From: Erythrocercus mccallii
Lineage: Eukaryota; Chordata; Aves; Passeriformes; Dicruridae
Direction of reading: 5' to 3'
NCBI GenBank assembly: GCA_013397435.1
Contig: VZRG01001626.1
Span: 62,001-126,000, forward strand
Length of the DNA stretch: 64,000 nucleotides
A program made the position numbers and the translations under genes. Below the pieces are notes generated by a model, which did no database searches, was not told where the DNA came from, and saw nothing but the letters and a program-made list of their open reading frames with translations. Positions 1-12,267 of the stretch are shown here, one piece after another; within the stretch, counting starts at the first letter, position 1, and each line of letters opens with the position of its first letter.

Positions 1-450
1 ATCAAGAAATTAAACTGAAGGAATTACCAGCTACGAAGAGTATGTAAATCTCAGACTCTTGATTGCAAATTGTTTAACATGTTGTGATGGTGAACTGGAA
101 GGGAGCATTATTCGGGAAACTGCTGAAATGTTTTAGCCACATGAGATCAGTCCCAGTTCCGAATGCCCTAGGGCTTTAACTGTGACCAAAAAAAGTGTCC
201 AATTTTAGTTGGTAGGAATCTAATCTCTACAGACCTTCCTTGGATTTTCGTAGGACCCGTCAAGCTACTGTTCAAAATTTCAAGCACTGCATCAATTTTT
301 TAATCTCCCAAAGAGTCAGATCCAAAATTCCTTGACTAGTGAGCCACAACCGTGTTTCGAGTCCTCCTGATTGCCCTGCTACCCAGGTAATCGTTGGAGC
401 ATTCTTGGTGTGAGTGGAGTTTCATTTGCCATGCATGCTTTTCCTTTCAG
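1..450 (+). other. LDHB: LDHB intron, 5' part outside the window
   Basis: Intronic sequence upstream of the first visible LDHB exon. I see no exon, repeat or RNA gene in it. Confidence 0.8.
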
Positions 451-624
451 TGGATATATTAACCTATGTCACATGGAAGCTGAGTGGGCTGCCAAAAAAC
501 CGTGTGATTGGAAGTGGCTGCAATCTGGACACGGCCAGATTCCGTTATCTGATGTCTGAGAGACTTGGGATCCATCCAAGCAGCTGCCATGGCTGGATCT
601 TGGGAGAGCACGGTGATTCCAGTG
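451..624 (+). CDS. LDHB: LDHB coding exon, 174 bp, active-site exon
   Basis: The acceptor is ttcctttcag before 451 and the donor is gtaagg after 624. The first two bases complete a split Val codon. The exon carries the catalytic Asp-Arg pair and the active-site His. Confidence 0.96.
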
Positions 625-3600
625 GTAAGGAGCAGCTCTGACTTCCCTGGGAATGAGCAATACCATATCAGAGGTTGAGGCCTGAGGTTTGTTACAGGAT
701 TCTGAAGGAACAGCTGCAGTTGAGCTCGAGTAACTGGTGCTTTGCTGGTTTTTAATGAAGATTAGAGATGAGAGAAGTACAGGAAATCTACCTACACATA
801 TTTAATAAATTGATTGTGGCTGTACAATTAAAGCCTGAACTGAAAAGGCCAATTTTGTGAGGTTGTGTCATGAAGACCATAGCTTGCTCCTTCTCTTTAT
901 CCTCAGTTTTTGGAGTACCATTCCACAGCCTGTAGCCTGTTTTCCTCTGAAAGCAGTATCAACACTTGCTAGAGCTTGTTATTCTAGCAGTCCAGATTCA
1001 GGCTAACAAAGTTACCTGTTACCTTATTTTGTGACTTTTCTCCTTGCTGTTTAGAGCAAAGATAGTTTTAAAATGTGAAATCAAAGAAGTTTATCTGTCC
1101 TAATTCAGTTCATGTATTCCAAGTCTGGAATGCTGCAGCAGAACGTTTATATAGATTGTTACTGCTTTATGTATTTGTGCTGTATATTTCTAAGGGAGCC
1201 ACCTCTTTATTGTGCCATTGCATTTGATGAAAGTACAGTGTCAGATCAACAGCAGCAGTTATTGTAGCCAGCCCTACACCAATGAAAGCAGAGTTTGGCT
1301 GAGCACATGCAGAACTTAACCCGTGTCATTGTCACAGCTGCTTTTGCTTTGAAGTAACTCCAGATTCCTACTTACTTCCCAGAAACAGAGACTGAGCCTG
1401 CCTCTGAGCTTCCAGGATGCAGGGAGAAGTGCAAATTCCTGTCTTCATATTCTAAGTTTGCCTATTGCTGCCCTTTTATTCATGTAAATTAGAATAGACT
1501 TCTTGAAGGCTAATCCTAATACTGATTAGTGAAACTGAAAATGCTGCAGTTTTGAGTAAAATCAGTTTTAAAAGGCTGAGTAGTTGAAATATGCCTTTTT
1601 ACAAGTATTTGATGTTTCTGACTTCAGAAACATCCAGAGTCTGAAAGTTCTGTCAGATGTTACAAGTGACTTGTTAAAGTGCCAGTACTAAAACTGTCTC
1701 ATGTTTGACTCCTGGAGTTCTTGGATTTAACTGTAGCTAAATAAAAACTTAAAACCTGCCTCAACCATTGTTGTGATTCTGGCTGCTCCTACTTTGTTTC
1801 CAATTATTTTAGCTAGGAAAGGTGGAGGGGGAGTTGCCAAGTGCTGTTGGCACTGATGTCCTGCCTCTGTTGCAGTGGCTGTTTGGAGCGGAGTGAACGT
1901 GGCAGGGGTTTCCCTCCAGGAGCTGAACCCTGCCATGGGAACTGACAAGGATCCTGAGAACTGGAAGGAGATCCACAAGCAAGTGGTTGCAAGGTATGAT
2001 GACCTGAGGGATAATGTGGATGGATGCCATGCTGACAACAGTTTGTCTGCACTCTGCCTCTGTTGTGGTGCAGCTTTCATGCCCTCTTCGGTAGAGGGTT
2101 GCTTGAGTGAGTGGGACTGCTTTTCTAAACAGAAATGCAGGATTTCAGCTGGTAAGATTTGTTATCCTGCAGGGAGACAAGTTACTGTGTAACAAATGCA
2201 CTCAAGTGCTGGAGCACCTGGAGCTGTGGGTGCTTGTTTTCTCACATGGAGCTTCTTCAATGGGTAACTGTTCAAAGGGGACAAGCCCAGGAAAAGGTAG
2301 CCTGTTTCTATGAGCAGAGTGTTGGAATTGGGTAAAATTCTGTTCATGGATGCAGGAGAGTTTGTGTACAGTTGACTATATGTTGCTAAGTCTTTTGTGA
2401 AATGAGTATACACTCAATGGGATAAAGTGTATGCAGATATTGGCTGAAGACCTCAGGATGTAGTGGTGCTTTGACTAAATGTTTGCCTGTTCCATTGTGC
2501 CTTTGACTGAAGCAGAGAACTTGTCAGGTATAGGTGTGGTTTTCTACTTAACACTAGGATCTCTTCTAGATGGGAGCTAATTTTGTTTTCAGCTAATCCT
2601 TTGAGACCAACAGGATTCTGTATTATGCATAGGGAATAATACAGATTTCATGCTTTATCCTCTAATGTTGAAACACGTAACTTGGACATTTTAATTCCAA
2701 AACTTACAGTCTGTTTCAGGAGTTTGAAAATTTTGAAATGGCTAACATTCACTGGTTTTAAGACTTGTAATTTGCAGTGACTTGCTTGAAGATGTCTTAA
2801 TGAAGTTGTATTTCAATGTTTCCTTAGTGCCTATGAGGTGATCAAACTAAAGGGATACACGAACTGGGCTATTGGCTTCAGTGTGGCTGACCTTTGTGAG
2901 ACCATACTGAAGAACCTCTTCCGGGTTCACTCAGTTGCTACTCTGGTAAAGGTAAGAACTGGGGGCTAATTGGACACTCTGGCTCATTTTATTGTTCTGG
3001 ACAAGCTAAGGAGCCTTAATTAGCAAGATGCTGAATGAAGGAAGCTCTGTAAAATACTACTTTGAATTTCAAATGGCAGCTTACTGCTGCTATTTCTTCT
3101 AGGCTGACCTCTTAGCCTGCTGCTCTCACAAGTATGGAGCTGAAAATAAAGTTTTCTGTGCAGAACTGTCCTTGTGTGAACCTTTGCCATGTGTGGCATA
3201 TGCAGATTCCTTGAAAGGAAGTTTCAATGTAAAAGTTGAAGACTTCTTGGAGGCCCAGCTGTATTCTGGGAACCATTGTCCTTTTATATCTGGTGTAACT
3301 GGCTGCATGTGTTCTGTACCAGCTCCACAACCTCTGCTGCAGCAAGGGCTCTGAGCGGGGGGAACTGCTCCCTCTGTTGGCCTGCCCTAATCCTGGGTCT
3401 GAATCTTTTCAGCTCCTTGCTGTATAGAACTAAAAGTGAGAGAGAGGTTTGAAGGTGGAGTTTCTGCCATCAGCTGTTTGGAATTGCCAGGCATGTGGTC
3501 CAGAACAACTCTGTACTATTTATTTTCTTGAATATATCGTAGCTGAAATTTTTCTTCAGGTTGTAAAATGATGGTTTTTGAGCTCTGCTCTGAGGAGGCT

Positions 3601-3837
3601 CCCTGCAACATAAACCAACCACAGATCTGTGGTGACAGGCCTGTGTCTGCTCTCTTTTGTTTGTGACAGGGCATGTATGGCATTCAGAATGATGTCTTCC
3701 TGAGCCTTCCTTCTGTCCTAAGTGCCTCTGGCCTGACGAGTGTCATCAACCAAAAGCTGAAGGACGATGAGGTGACGCAGCTGAGGAAGAGCGCAGACAC
3801 ACTGTGGGATGTCCAGAAGGATATCAAGGATCTGTAA
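451..3837 (+). CDS. LDHB: L-lactate dehydrogenase B chain, last four coding exons (5' partial)
   Basis: LDHB interconverts pyruvate and lactate with NAD(H) as a cytosolic tetramer. Four exons join in phase: 451-624 (174 bp), 1876-1993 (118), 2828-2951 (124) and 3670-3837 (168 with TAA). These sizes match the conserved LDH gene structure. The peptide runs from V-D-I-L-T-Y-V-T-W-K to the C-terminal K-D-I-K-D-L. Visible catalytic residues are Asp (codon 528-530) and Arg (537-539) of N-L-D-T-A-R-F and the proton-relay His (609-611) of G-E-H-G-D-S-S. Later exons carry G-Y-T-N-W-A-I-G and L-T-S-V-I-N-Q-K-L-K-D-D-E. I call the B rather than the A isoform from the GYS2 neighbour and the K-S-A-D-T-L-W tail. 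About 140 N-terminal residues, including the Rossmann nucleotide-binding start, lie upstream of the window. No frameshift or stop interrupts the exons. Confidence 0.96.
1876..1993 (+). CDS. LDHB: LDHB coding exon, 118 bp
   Basis: The acceptor is tctgttgcag and the donor is gtatga. It encodes V-A-V-W-S-G-V-N-V-A-G-V through V-V-A-S; the last Ser is split AG|T across the next intron. Confidence 0.96.
2828..2951 (+). CDS. LDHB: LDHB coding exon, 124 bp
   Basis: The acceptor is tttccttag and the donor is gtaaga. It encodes A-Y-E-V-I-K-L-K-G-Y-T-N-W through T-L-V-K, with the substrate-pocket Thr-Asn region, and ends in phase 0. Confidence 0.96.
3670..3837 (+). CDS. LDHB: LDHB terminal coding exon with TAA stop
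   Basis: The acceptor is tttgtgacag before 3670. It encodes G-M-Y-G-I-Q-N-D-V-F through K-D-I-K-D-L, the C-terminal alpha-helical tail, then TAA at 3835-3837. Confidence 0.96.
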   Translation, partial: GMYGIQNDVFLSLPSVLSASGLTSVINQKLKDDEVTQLRKSADTLWDVQKDIKDL

Positions 3838-4020
3838 CTTGTGAATGTTAGGCTCCAGCAATAGAAAAACAGCATGTTGTTTGCAGATGTGGGCTCTACT
3901 CACTATATAACTCAATGGTTAACATGAAATGTTCTTCCAGACTTCCATCCATGGTAGCTAAACTGATGCTTGCTGCAACGCACAAACCTTACGAACAAAT
4001 AAAGCAATTTTCAGGCATCT
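3838..4020 (+). other. LDHB: LDHB 3' UTR
   Basis: A short 3' UTR follows the stop. Its first nine codons keep the footprint of the mammalian readthrough extension (see findings). It ends soon after the AATAAA at 3998. Confidence 0.8.
3998..4003 (+). terminator. LDHB: LDHB poly(A) signal AATAAA
   Basis: A canonical AATAAA lies 161 bases after the stop codon. Cleavage is expected about 15-25 bases later, in the stretch that then turns T/G-rich. Confidence 0.8.
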
Positions 4021-7000
4021 TTGGTTGTCCTAGTGACTTGCTCAGTATGTAAATTTTCTGCCTTACTCTGGCATTCTCCTTTAGTGTTTGCCACAGACTG
4101 CATGGAAGCGTAGACTTGATGTGTCCTTCCAAAAGCTTGTAAACAAAGTAGTAAGAGTGAATTGGTGGGATTTCACTAACACCACGTTGCTGTCAGGCTT
4201 TTCTCATCACAGGTGCTGAGTAAGTGTGGTTCATTTCCAGACCAGTTTCTGATAGAGGACTTCATAGTTTTACTATGGGTAGAGGAAATGGAATGAGAAT
4301 TTGGCTCTGTGCCACCAGCCAAAAATATGCCAACTATAAGGTTCTATATGCCACTGGCATAGAAGGAGTCCCATAGTTCCTTCTCTCTTCTGGATTAAAT
4401 TCTTTGCTTGTTAATGGTGTCTAGTTCTTATAACTCAAAAAACAGTATTATTTTCTATTTGATTATCCAAAATTCAAGGGTTTTTTTCTGGACTTAGACT
4501 GGAATGTTGCAGTTTTGGTCTTGCTTATTAAAACAAGCCAAGTGGGGTCTTAAATCTCTAAATTTCAGCATGATTGTTAAAGTTTTTATATACTTGGAGG
4601 GGGAGCAGATTGAAAAAGAAATCCTGAAGGTTATTTCTTAATCACTTAACATTGTGGAGTAAATATTAACCATAAAATAGAACTGCTCGACCTAAATGCC
4701 CAGGGGACAGACAACATCAAATCCATCTGTCTTGTGGGGCCTGTAAGTTTTGTTTCATAACAAATGGTCTGAGACTATGCTGGAGCAATTTAAAGCTCTT
4801 TTCTATCTGTATTAAAATGCTTTAGATATTGGACTAAAACACTTTCAGAAGCAGGTAGCTTAATTTCTGTAGTTCCCTTTAAAAGGAAGATCGTGCATGA
4901 GTTATTATATTGCAGGTAAACTTCTGTGATTCAGTTAAGGATCATGTCGTTACTGAAATATGCATGGGATGCTGCTGGCAGCATTGTTTACAAAGAGTAT
5001 CCCAGGGAGACCTTGGGAGATGTTTTATTCTTAGCTACAGGCTGAATTCCAGACTTCTTTGCCAACAGGAGGGAGAAAATTGTATTCTCTGCCTTCCTAG
5101 CTTGGTGAGGAGATATTACTGGAAAGCTTTCCACACCTGGATGGATTAAAGTTCCTGCTCAGAACTGTTCATGATCAGCTGGATTTAGGAGGTAAATGTT
5201 ACAAGGTGCTGTTCTTTTCAGTACACAGCCATTAGGAAAATTCACCTGAGCACATTTAGTACAGGAACCTTGCACAGTTCCTCCCTGGCTTTGTTCTTAC
5301 ACTTCTCAATCAATGAAATAATTCAAAGTTGTTTCGTGGAACCTTGTCGTGCAGGATTCATGCATGATATGCATAAAGAGGCATCAGCTGTCTCAGGGAA
5401 CAGGGAGTGGGCCCTGTCCCCTTCTGGTGGACTGATTTTTGAAGGACACCTGGCTAAATGGGATTAAATGGGATTTCTTACTGATTGCATCCTCACTCAT
5501 TAGAATGTAGGATCAGACTTTGTCCTGTGGTTGGCAAACTGAGACCCAGAGGTACATTTTGAACCTCCATCAGGGTTCTGTCACCTGCTTCAATCCCCTC
5601 CAGGTACACCGGGGAGACCTTTTTTGTTAGTGATCACAGACTTGATAAGATCTTGAGTGCCTAGACATTGAGCAAGCAGAGAGCTCATGACAAAATCTGT
5701 TCTGTTAAAAGACTGAGTGGATATAGGTGACGGAGGGAGCTGAAAAAATGAAGAAAAAATTGGGAACTTTTCTTGCACACCTCACATTACTATTCTTTTC
5801 TTTCTACTTTTCTTTTTTTGCAACTTCTGCTTTTGGGGATATGACATCACGAAGAAAAATTCTAAAAAATTTAGGCAGCAGTGAACAGGCATCCTGGGTG
5901 TTGTGGAGGATTCGTTCAAAATTGTTAAATGGGAATGAGTATCCTAGGTTAGTGGATTTTAAGTTTTTATAAATAGGCTCTTCAGTTATTATTGCATCCA
6001 CTGATGTTTGTAAGCCCTATGCAAGTACATCAATGACACTGTGATTATTTTCTCTTAGGAATCTTACCACACACAATCTTTTATCTTCATTGCAGCTGCA
6101 TGGCTGTAGAATAGCTTCCCTGTGTGTGTTTATACAATACCAGCCTATCATCTCATGTTACTTGGAGTCTATCCACAATTTAGGCTTATATCAACCATAA
6201 AAATTCCTAACAATATTGCTATAGGACACCGGTGGGTTTTTATCCAAATATAATAGGCTCATATTTATCTTCTGTATGCTTCGTTTGTCCAGGCCATTTA
6301 TACATGAACTTTGTTCTTGTCTTATCCCAAGAAAGGCAATACAGGTTTTTAGCCACATTCGTATGTGTCAAGAGGTGCCTTGGTCACTCCTTGGTCCAAC
6401 AGAGAACAGTGTGGTGCTGTTGGATAGAGTAGTGCAGCCAGCAAGAAGAAGCACTTCAAAACACTTAGAAAACTGAGGACAACCTCTTCTACTTTGCATT
6501 TGCAGGTGCACAAATACTGTCTACAGAGCAGAAAATCAGTCTGATTACCCTGCAGATGTACACATTGACATACAACAGACACAAGAGATTTTACTGTTTA
6601 CTTTGACTGTTAAATCATGTACTTTTTTATTAGTCAAAGGATAAAATTGGGGCAGGGAACTGAAGGCACATTTAAGCAGTGAGACAATGTTAAAGAGAAC
6701 ATGTAGCTGCAAAGCAATGAAAATGTTTTATAAATGTATTTTGAAGACTTGAAGTGCTTATGTGACTTTCATACCAGCTAACGTAGAACTGTGGTTTATG
6801 GTAAGTAGGTGACTTCAGCTGCTTACTGAGTTCCTGTTACCTTGTATTTACGCACTTGGTTTTAGCCTTGTGCTAACAAAATGCAAAGAAGTGCTGTTTC
6901 CCCTGATTTACAGATATAACTAAGAACAGTTAACCCACAAAATCTCAGTGGAATGTGGGTGCTGAACTCCTTGATGGTCAGTGTGATGAGTAGCCCAGAA

Positions 7001-8430
7001 ACATTTAGGAGTCAGATCCTTACATTGTGCTCCTGTGACCTCCCAGGGCAATGTCTAGTTTTGGGCGTTTCTTTCTTCTATAAACACTTCTTCCCTAATG
7101 CATGTGTGTGAATCCAGCTTTATGCAAGACAAAGCTTCCAAAGCCTTTCAGACTGCAGTAGTCAGGGCCTTCCTAAAATCCACACCAGTCCCTGTGGTGT
7201 GTACTACATTTTTATAAACTGCTCCTGAGATGCCAGTGCTGTGTGAGTTGTTATTCTGTGCCAGCAAGGGAGTTGTGCAAATCATTAACTTAGAATGGTC
7301 TGTTGGAGAGGTTAGGCTCAGGAGAGCTAGATTTGCTCAGTGTCTGAAATGAATAATTTACCTGCAAACATAAGCAACAAGGACCAGGCAGTGACTATGC
7401 AAAGTAAGATTTCTGAGTAAATACCTTCTTCTTTATGGTCTTCTCTTTAATAGCTCTTCAACATTGTTTAGGTGTGTTTACACATTCAATACCTGAGATA
7501 AAAAAATCCAGAAAATCTGTCAAAATAGCATGTACCAACACTGATTTCTGGAAGGAAATATTCATAATTCTTGCTCTGTGAGAAATGCTAAATGAGTATA
7601 CAAAAGGAAGCAAAAAAATATGTTCTTCTTGAGATACGGCTTTCTCTGCATGCTAATTCTGTATTTTGGTCAGTAAAACAGAAATGAAATTATTTCCAAA
7701 GTCTCTGTTCACTCAGCAGTCTCCACCAGTAGGAATACTCTCCCAGTATCACTGGGAATCAGTCTAAGAACCACATAAAACTTGATTTTCCTACCCACAG
7801 TAGCAGAGTCCCTGATACTCTGACTGAAGATCAGTCTAGAAGAGTGTTGAACTTCTGTTCATTTTCCTGAGTTTGTTTTTCCCATAGCAAATGGCTGTGC
7901 AGAAGGAAATAATTTTAACATTACTTCTGTATTGGTTTGATTCTGCACACTGCAGGGTTTTGTGTGCTTGGCTGGGTTTTTTGAAGATAAAAGACAGAAG
8001 AATAAGCAGAAATATTTTTATATACTTCAAGGGCATTCAAGTCAGTAGAGTGGCTCTCAAAGAGGCAGAAAAGACCACGCTGATCTTAGCTCAAGTGTCT
8101 CTATTGCACAGAGTAGGATTTATGCTTAAGTGGTTTGTTGAATGGAGATAAATTTTAGTATGTTAAATTTTAATCTGAAGGGTTATTATGGCATAACCTG
8201 TTTATTTTATAAAGTCCTCACTCTACTTCCACAGCTGAATGAAAGGAGATGCCTCTTTCAGCACTGCACCTCTGTTTGCAACACAGTCTTTCAAAGCATA
8301 GAAACCTTGGTTTGCAGCCAGAGAGGTAAAATGATGCAGTGGCCACTTGCTGCCAGCCCTGACAATTCTTCCAAGGTCAGTCAAGATAATAGATGTAATA
8401 AGAATTCATGCCTTGTCTGAGCCTTTAAAC

Positions 8431-8480
8431 AGGAAAAAAAAAAAAAAAGCCAACCCAACCAAAAAAATAACCCCAAAAAA
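8431..8480 (+). repeat. A-rich / AC-rich low-complexity tract
   Basis: A run of about 16 A is followed by A/C-rich sequence with repeated CCAACC and CCCCAAAAAA units. It lies about 125 bases upstream of a CR1 tail and may be an old retroposon remnant or simple-sequence decay. Confidence 0.6.
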
Positions 8481-8605
8481 TCTCAACACAAAACAAATCT
8501 GGAAAGAGTTGACTTTGATGTAACAGAAAGGAAAAAGGAATATTGTAAGCAAAGGAGTCAGGACAAAACCAGAAACTTCCAGAGCAGATGTTTATGAGAG
8601 CAGAT

Positions 8606-8877
8606 AGTGACAGGACAAGGGGGAATGGCTTCACACCAACAGAAAGGAGGTTTAGATGGGATATGAGGAAGAAATTCTTTCCTGTGAGGAAAGAATTCTC
8701 TGGCACAGGGTGCCCAGAGAACCTGTGGCTGCCCCATCCCTTGAAGTGTCCAAGGCCAGGTTGGATGGGGCTTGGAGCACCTGGGATAGTGGAAAGTACC
8801 CCTGCCCATGGCAGTGGGGTTGGAACTGGGTGATTGTAAAGGTCCCTTTCAACCCAAACATTCTGTGATTTTATGAT
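8606..8877 (+). mobile_element. CR1 LINE 3' fragment (plus)
   Basis: The fragment shows the CR1 3' end hallmarks in order: gtgacaggacaagggg, then ggtttagatggg, gtggctgccccatcc, aagtgtccaaggccagg, ggtccctttcaacccaa, and terminal attctgtgatttta. It is 5' truncated, as usual for CR1, and antisense ORFs over it are artefacts of the repeat. Confidence 0.93.
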
Positions 8878-11800
8878 ATTAAGCGAGTGAGGCTTCCGGC
8901 TCTGTGATTACAACTTTTAGTTAAGGAGAAAATACCACAAGTTACACCAACATACTGACAAATTCCCATGCTAAATATGATACGAACACTGTGCTGACCT
9001 GAGGAAATGAATCATTATCAAAACAAATACTTGTGCATATCTATGAAAGTGTTTGTGTCTTTGTACATGAGTCTGAATTATAGGTGGGGGCATGGCACCT
9101 AACAGTAGAAAATAGGCAAAGCAGCGTATTAGTCTTATATTTTATCCTTCAAGTTACAGCAGTATCAGACATCACACAGAAAATCTTGGTGTCTCTCAGA
9201 AATTGTTTGCATGTGCCTGTGCATTTATTTCCCAGTAGAATTAGTGGGATTTTTTTAGTCTCTAATGCCTAGTGCCTGCCTGGAGATACAGACAGGGACA
9301 CTGCTCCCTCTCCAAGAATGTGAGCTGTATGCCCTTCCTTTGCTAGGAGATCACTTCAGGTGCAATTCATATTCAAATGGGAATACTCCCAAATCTCTGA
9401 TCACATGGGAAAATGGCATACATGAATTGTAGCATAGATTATGCATTGAGCTGTCCTGTCCCTACCTGCTCATCACAGCATTTATTTTAAACTTTAAATA
9501 GGAGGGTGGCATTCTGATGCTCATCCAAGTTGCAGGATCCAGCTTAGTCGCCAAGCTACTCTGGCATAATTTTCCAAAGCCAGGTCCAAAAAGATTAACC
9601 TTAAACTTGCCCATGGCAAGCTGATAATTTTGCATGGTGGCTCTCCTTGTCGCTCCTGGATGAAACAGCAGGGACCAAAATATTCTGCAGAGCTGGGAAT
9701 GTCAGCCTCTCAGAGCAGCTGATAGAAGTGTCTTTGGTTTGGTGTGTCCTGGAGTCCCTGCACTCCCATATTCCTAATTGGGAGCAGAACATACCAGGTG
9801 TCACTGAGAAAAATCCATTGTATCCCATCAAATGTGTTGTAGCCCCTTCTCCTCCTGGCTGTTTCACAGGATTACTCTGCATGCCTGTCCTCTAACTGGA
9901 AGGAAAATTCTCCACTTGTCGAGATTTGGAACATTTTTTGCCCTTGCATGGACAGTGCAGGAGCAAAGGCCATCACTTCTCAGCTAGAACTTGCTGCCAG
10001 GCAGGCAACGAGGGCTGTCCCTAGAGCACTTCTGAGCCCCTCCCTGATCTTCCCTAAGCTCTGCAATGACGAAACGGCAGGGACACTGCAGAGCTCCTGT
10101 GAATGCCGTCAGTGCCCCCTACTGCTCTGCATCACAAGTACAGTGTGTGTGCGTCAGTGACTGCTACAAACCCCTCCTCTCAAATTTGACTCAATGTCTT
10201 TGAGCATTTTTACATCCATATCTGATTTTTTTCCCCACAGTTCATTTAGGCAAACCTGGAAACCACAGTTCTGTTCAGAGCAAGCCAGTCGTAGACAATT
10301 ATCTCCTCTTAAACTTCCACACATGGAGAGTGTTTCTTCCCCTACAGGCACCTTCTCACTTGCAGCCAGGGAGACTGAGGTTGATATTCCAAGAAAAAAA
10401 GGTTGTCTGGAGTGGAAGGACTGTGGTATGAAGGCAACATCCACAACTCACTTCTTGGGGTGATATACTGAGTTAGTTTTTGCAGAAAACTCTGCTCTAC
10501 CCAAATAGGAGTTGGGTCAAAGACAACATCCTATAGGTAAGAGTTTCAAAATGAGATTTAGATAGGGCAGAATGCACAGTATCATCTCTGCATTGCTCTC
10601 TCCAGACAACTCTAGGAAATTTGGGAAAAACAATACACGCTCTGTATATTTTCTCTTCAAAGACCTTGCAAACTCAGCCTTCTTATTGTCCAGTGTTCTT
10701 GCAAACAAAATTATTTCGCTTCTGTGGGCTGAAAAAGAATTTGGTGGGGTAACAACTGGTGTTTGGCAGAATTGCAACACAATGAATAATGTGTTACCAA
10801 AGGGCATCTGTATAGTTTGTGATAAGAACAATCTGAGAAGCTAGACTGGACTCAAAACCAGTCTCACTGGTTTCCAGATTTCTGGGAAATATTTTAATCA
10901 ATGTTATATTTTAAAATCTAGTCTTTCTGGCATGTTTCCATCTCCCCACTTCAGCAACTGGCCTCTGTTTGGTGAAAAAGGAGAAAACTGCCTTATCATA
11001 GTCACAACCTTTCCCTGCCTCTGTGACAAAAATGACAAATTGTGCTAGTGGCAGCAGTGTCCCTTTCAGCACTTGCACCTCACTGCACTCCACATGGAGG
11101 ACAGCTAAAGCTTGCACTTCTTAATGTCAGAATACAGCTTTTCTTCTGCAGTGCTTTTGTTTTGTCTTACTGTATGTGCACAGCAGCACACGACCTCCTT
11201 TATGGCCCTAAACCCAGATAACTCCAGCTGCACCCCAGATATCCTGCAGTTAATCCTTGCAGGCCTTTGCTCTCTAGCAATTAAGAGCATTTGCAGGGAT
11301 GAAAGTTTCTGGACTATCTGTTGGAGCTCACCTTTTCTGGGCACTTCAAATACTTTTCCCTCACCAATAACGAAAAAGCAGGAATTTGGGATGGCATTGT
11401 GTGAAGAAAAAAAAAAAAAGCCTCCTTCTTTAACACATGCAGATTGAATAAAATCAAATGTACTCAGAATACGAAGGAGTGCTGATGTTCACTGTGCTAC
11501 TGAGCACTTTTTATCAGTTAATAACTCCATTATCTCCAAACTGCCAAAGGTGAGTTACTCCCAGATTCACTCAAGTATGGCATTGTCAGTGCTTGTGAAA
11601 TTGTCTCATGGTATCTGACCATTCTTTCTAACTCAAGTGCCAAGGTTTAAGGAATTATATCATCTTTTGTCAAATTCAAAGAGTAAAAGAATTATCATCT
11701 TATTACAAACAGAAGCTGGAAAAACGTGACAGTCAAGAACCTGAAACCCACAGATTATGTGAGGAGCTTGAAAAATTTGCTGCTGCAACTTTAGTTCATT

Positions 11801-11907
11801 GTTGTAAAATTATTTGCATGTCTTTCAGGCTTTCGAATGCTTAGGAGCAGTGATATGTCAGTGAACCAGTGCCACTGGTTATCTGGCATCACTTCTAGAG
11901 GGTTCTC

Positions 11908-12267
11908 TTAGAGGGATGGAACACCTCTCCTGTGAGGAAAGGCTGAGAGAACCTGGAATGTTCAGCCTGGAGGAGGCTCTGGGGTGACTTTATTCTGGAC
12001 TGGAGGGACGCTACAAGAGAGCTGCAAAGGGACTTTTTACAATGGCCTGGAGTGACAGGAAAAGAGGTGATGGATTTAAGCTGAAAGGCTCTGGCACGGA
12101 TTGCCCTGAGAAGCTGTGGCTGCCCCATCCCTGGCAGTGTCCAAGGCCAGGCTGGATGTGGGTCTGAGCAACCTGGGCTAGTGGCAGGTGTCCCTGCCCA
12201 TGGCAGGGCGTGGAATGAGATGGTCTTTAAGGTCTCTTCCAGCCCAGACCATTCTGTGATTCTGTGG
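11908..12267 (+). mobile_element. CR1 LINE 3' fragment (plus), internally deleted
   Basis: It starts further 5' than the 8.6-kb copy (gagggatggaacacctctcc, then gttcagcctggagg) and ends in attctgtgattctgtg. The usual agattagatattaggaagaa block between the gacaggaaaag segment and the gctgccccatcc segment is missing, so it carries an internal deletion. It lies about 2.2 kb upstream of the GYS2 start. Confidence 0.92.

Noticed and set aside
3172..3354. 60-codon ORF in the last LDHB intron
   Set aside because: It lacks flanking splice sites in a phase compatible with LDHB and has an overlapping antisense frame of the same length, as expected by chance.
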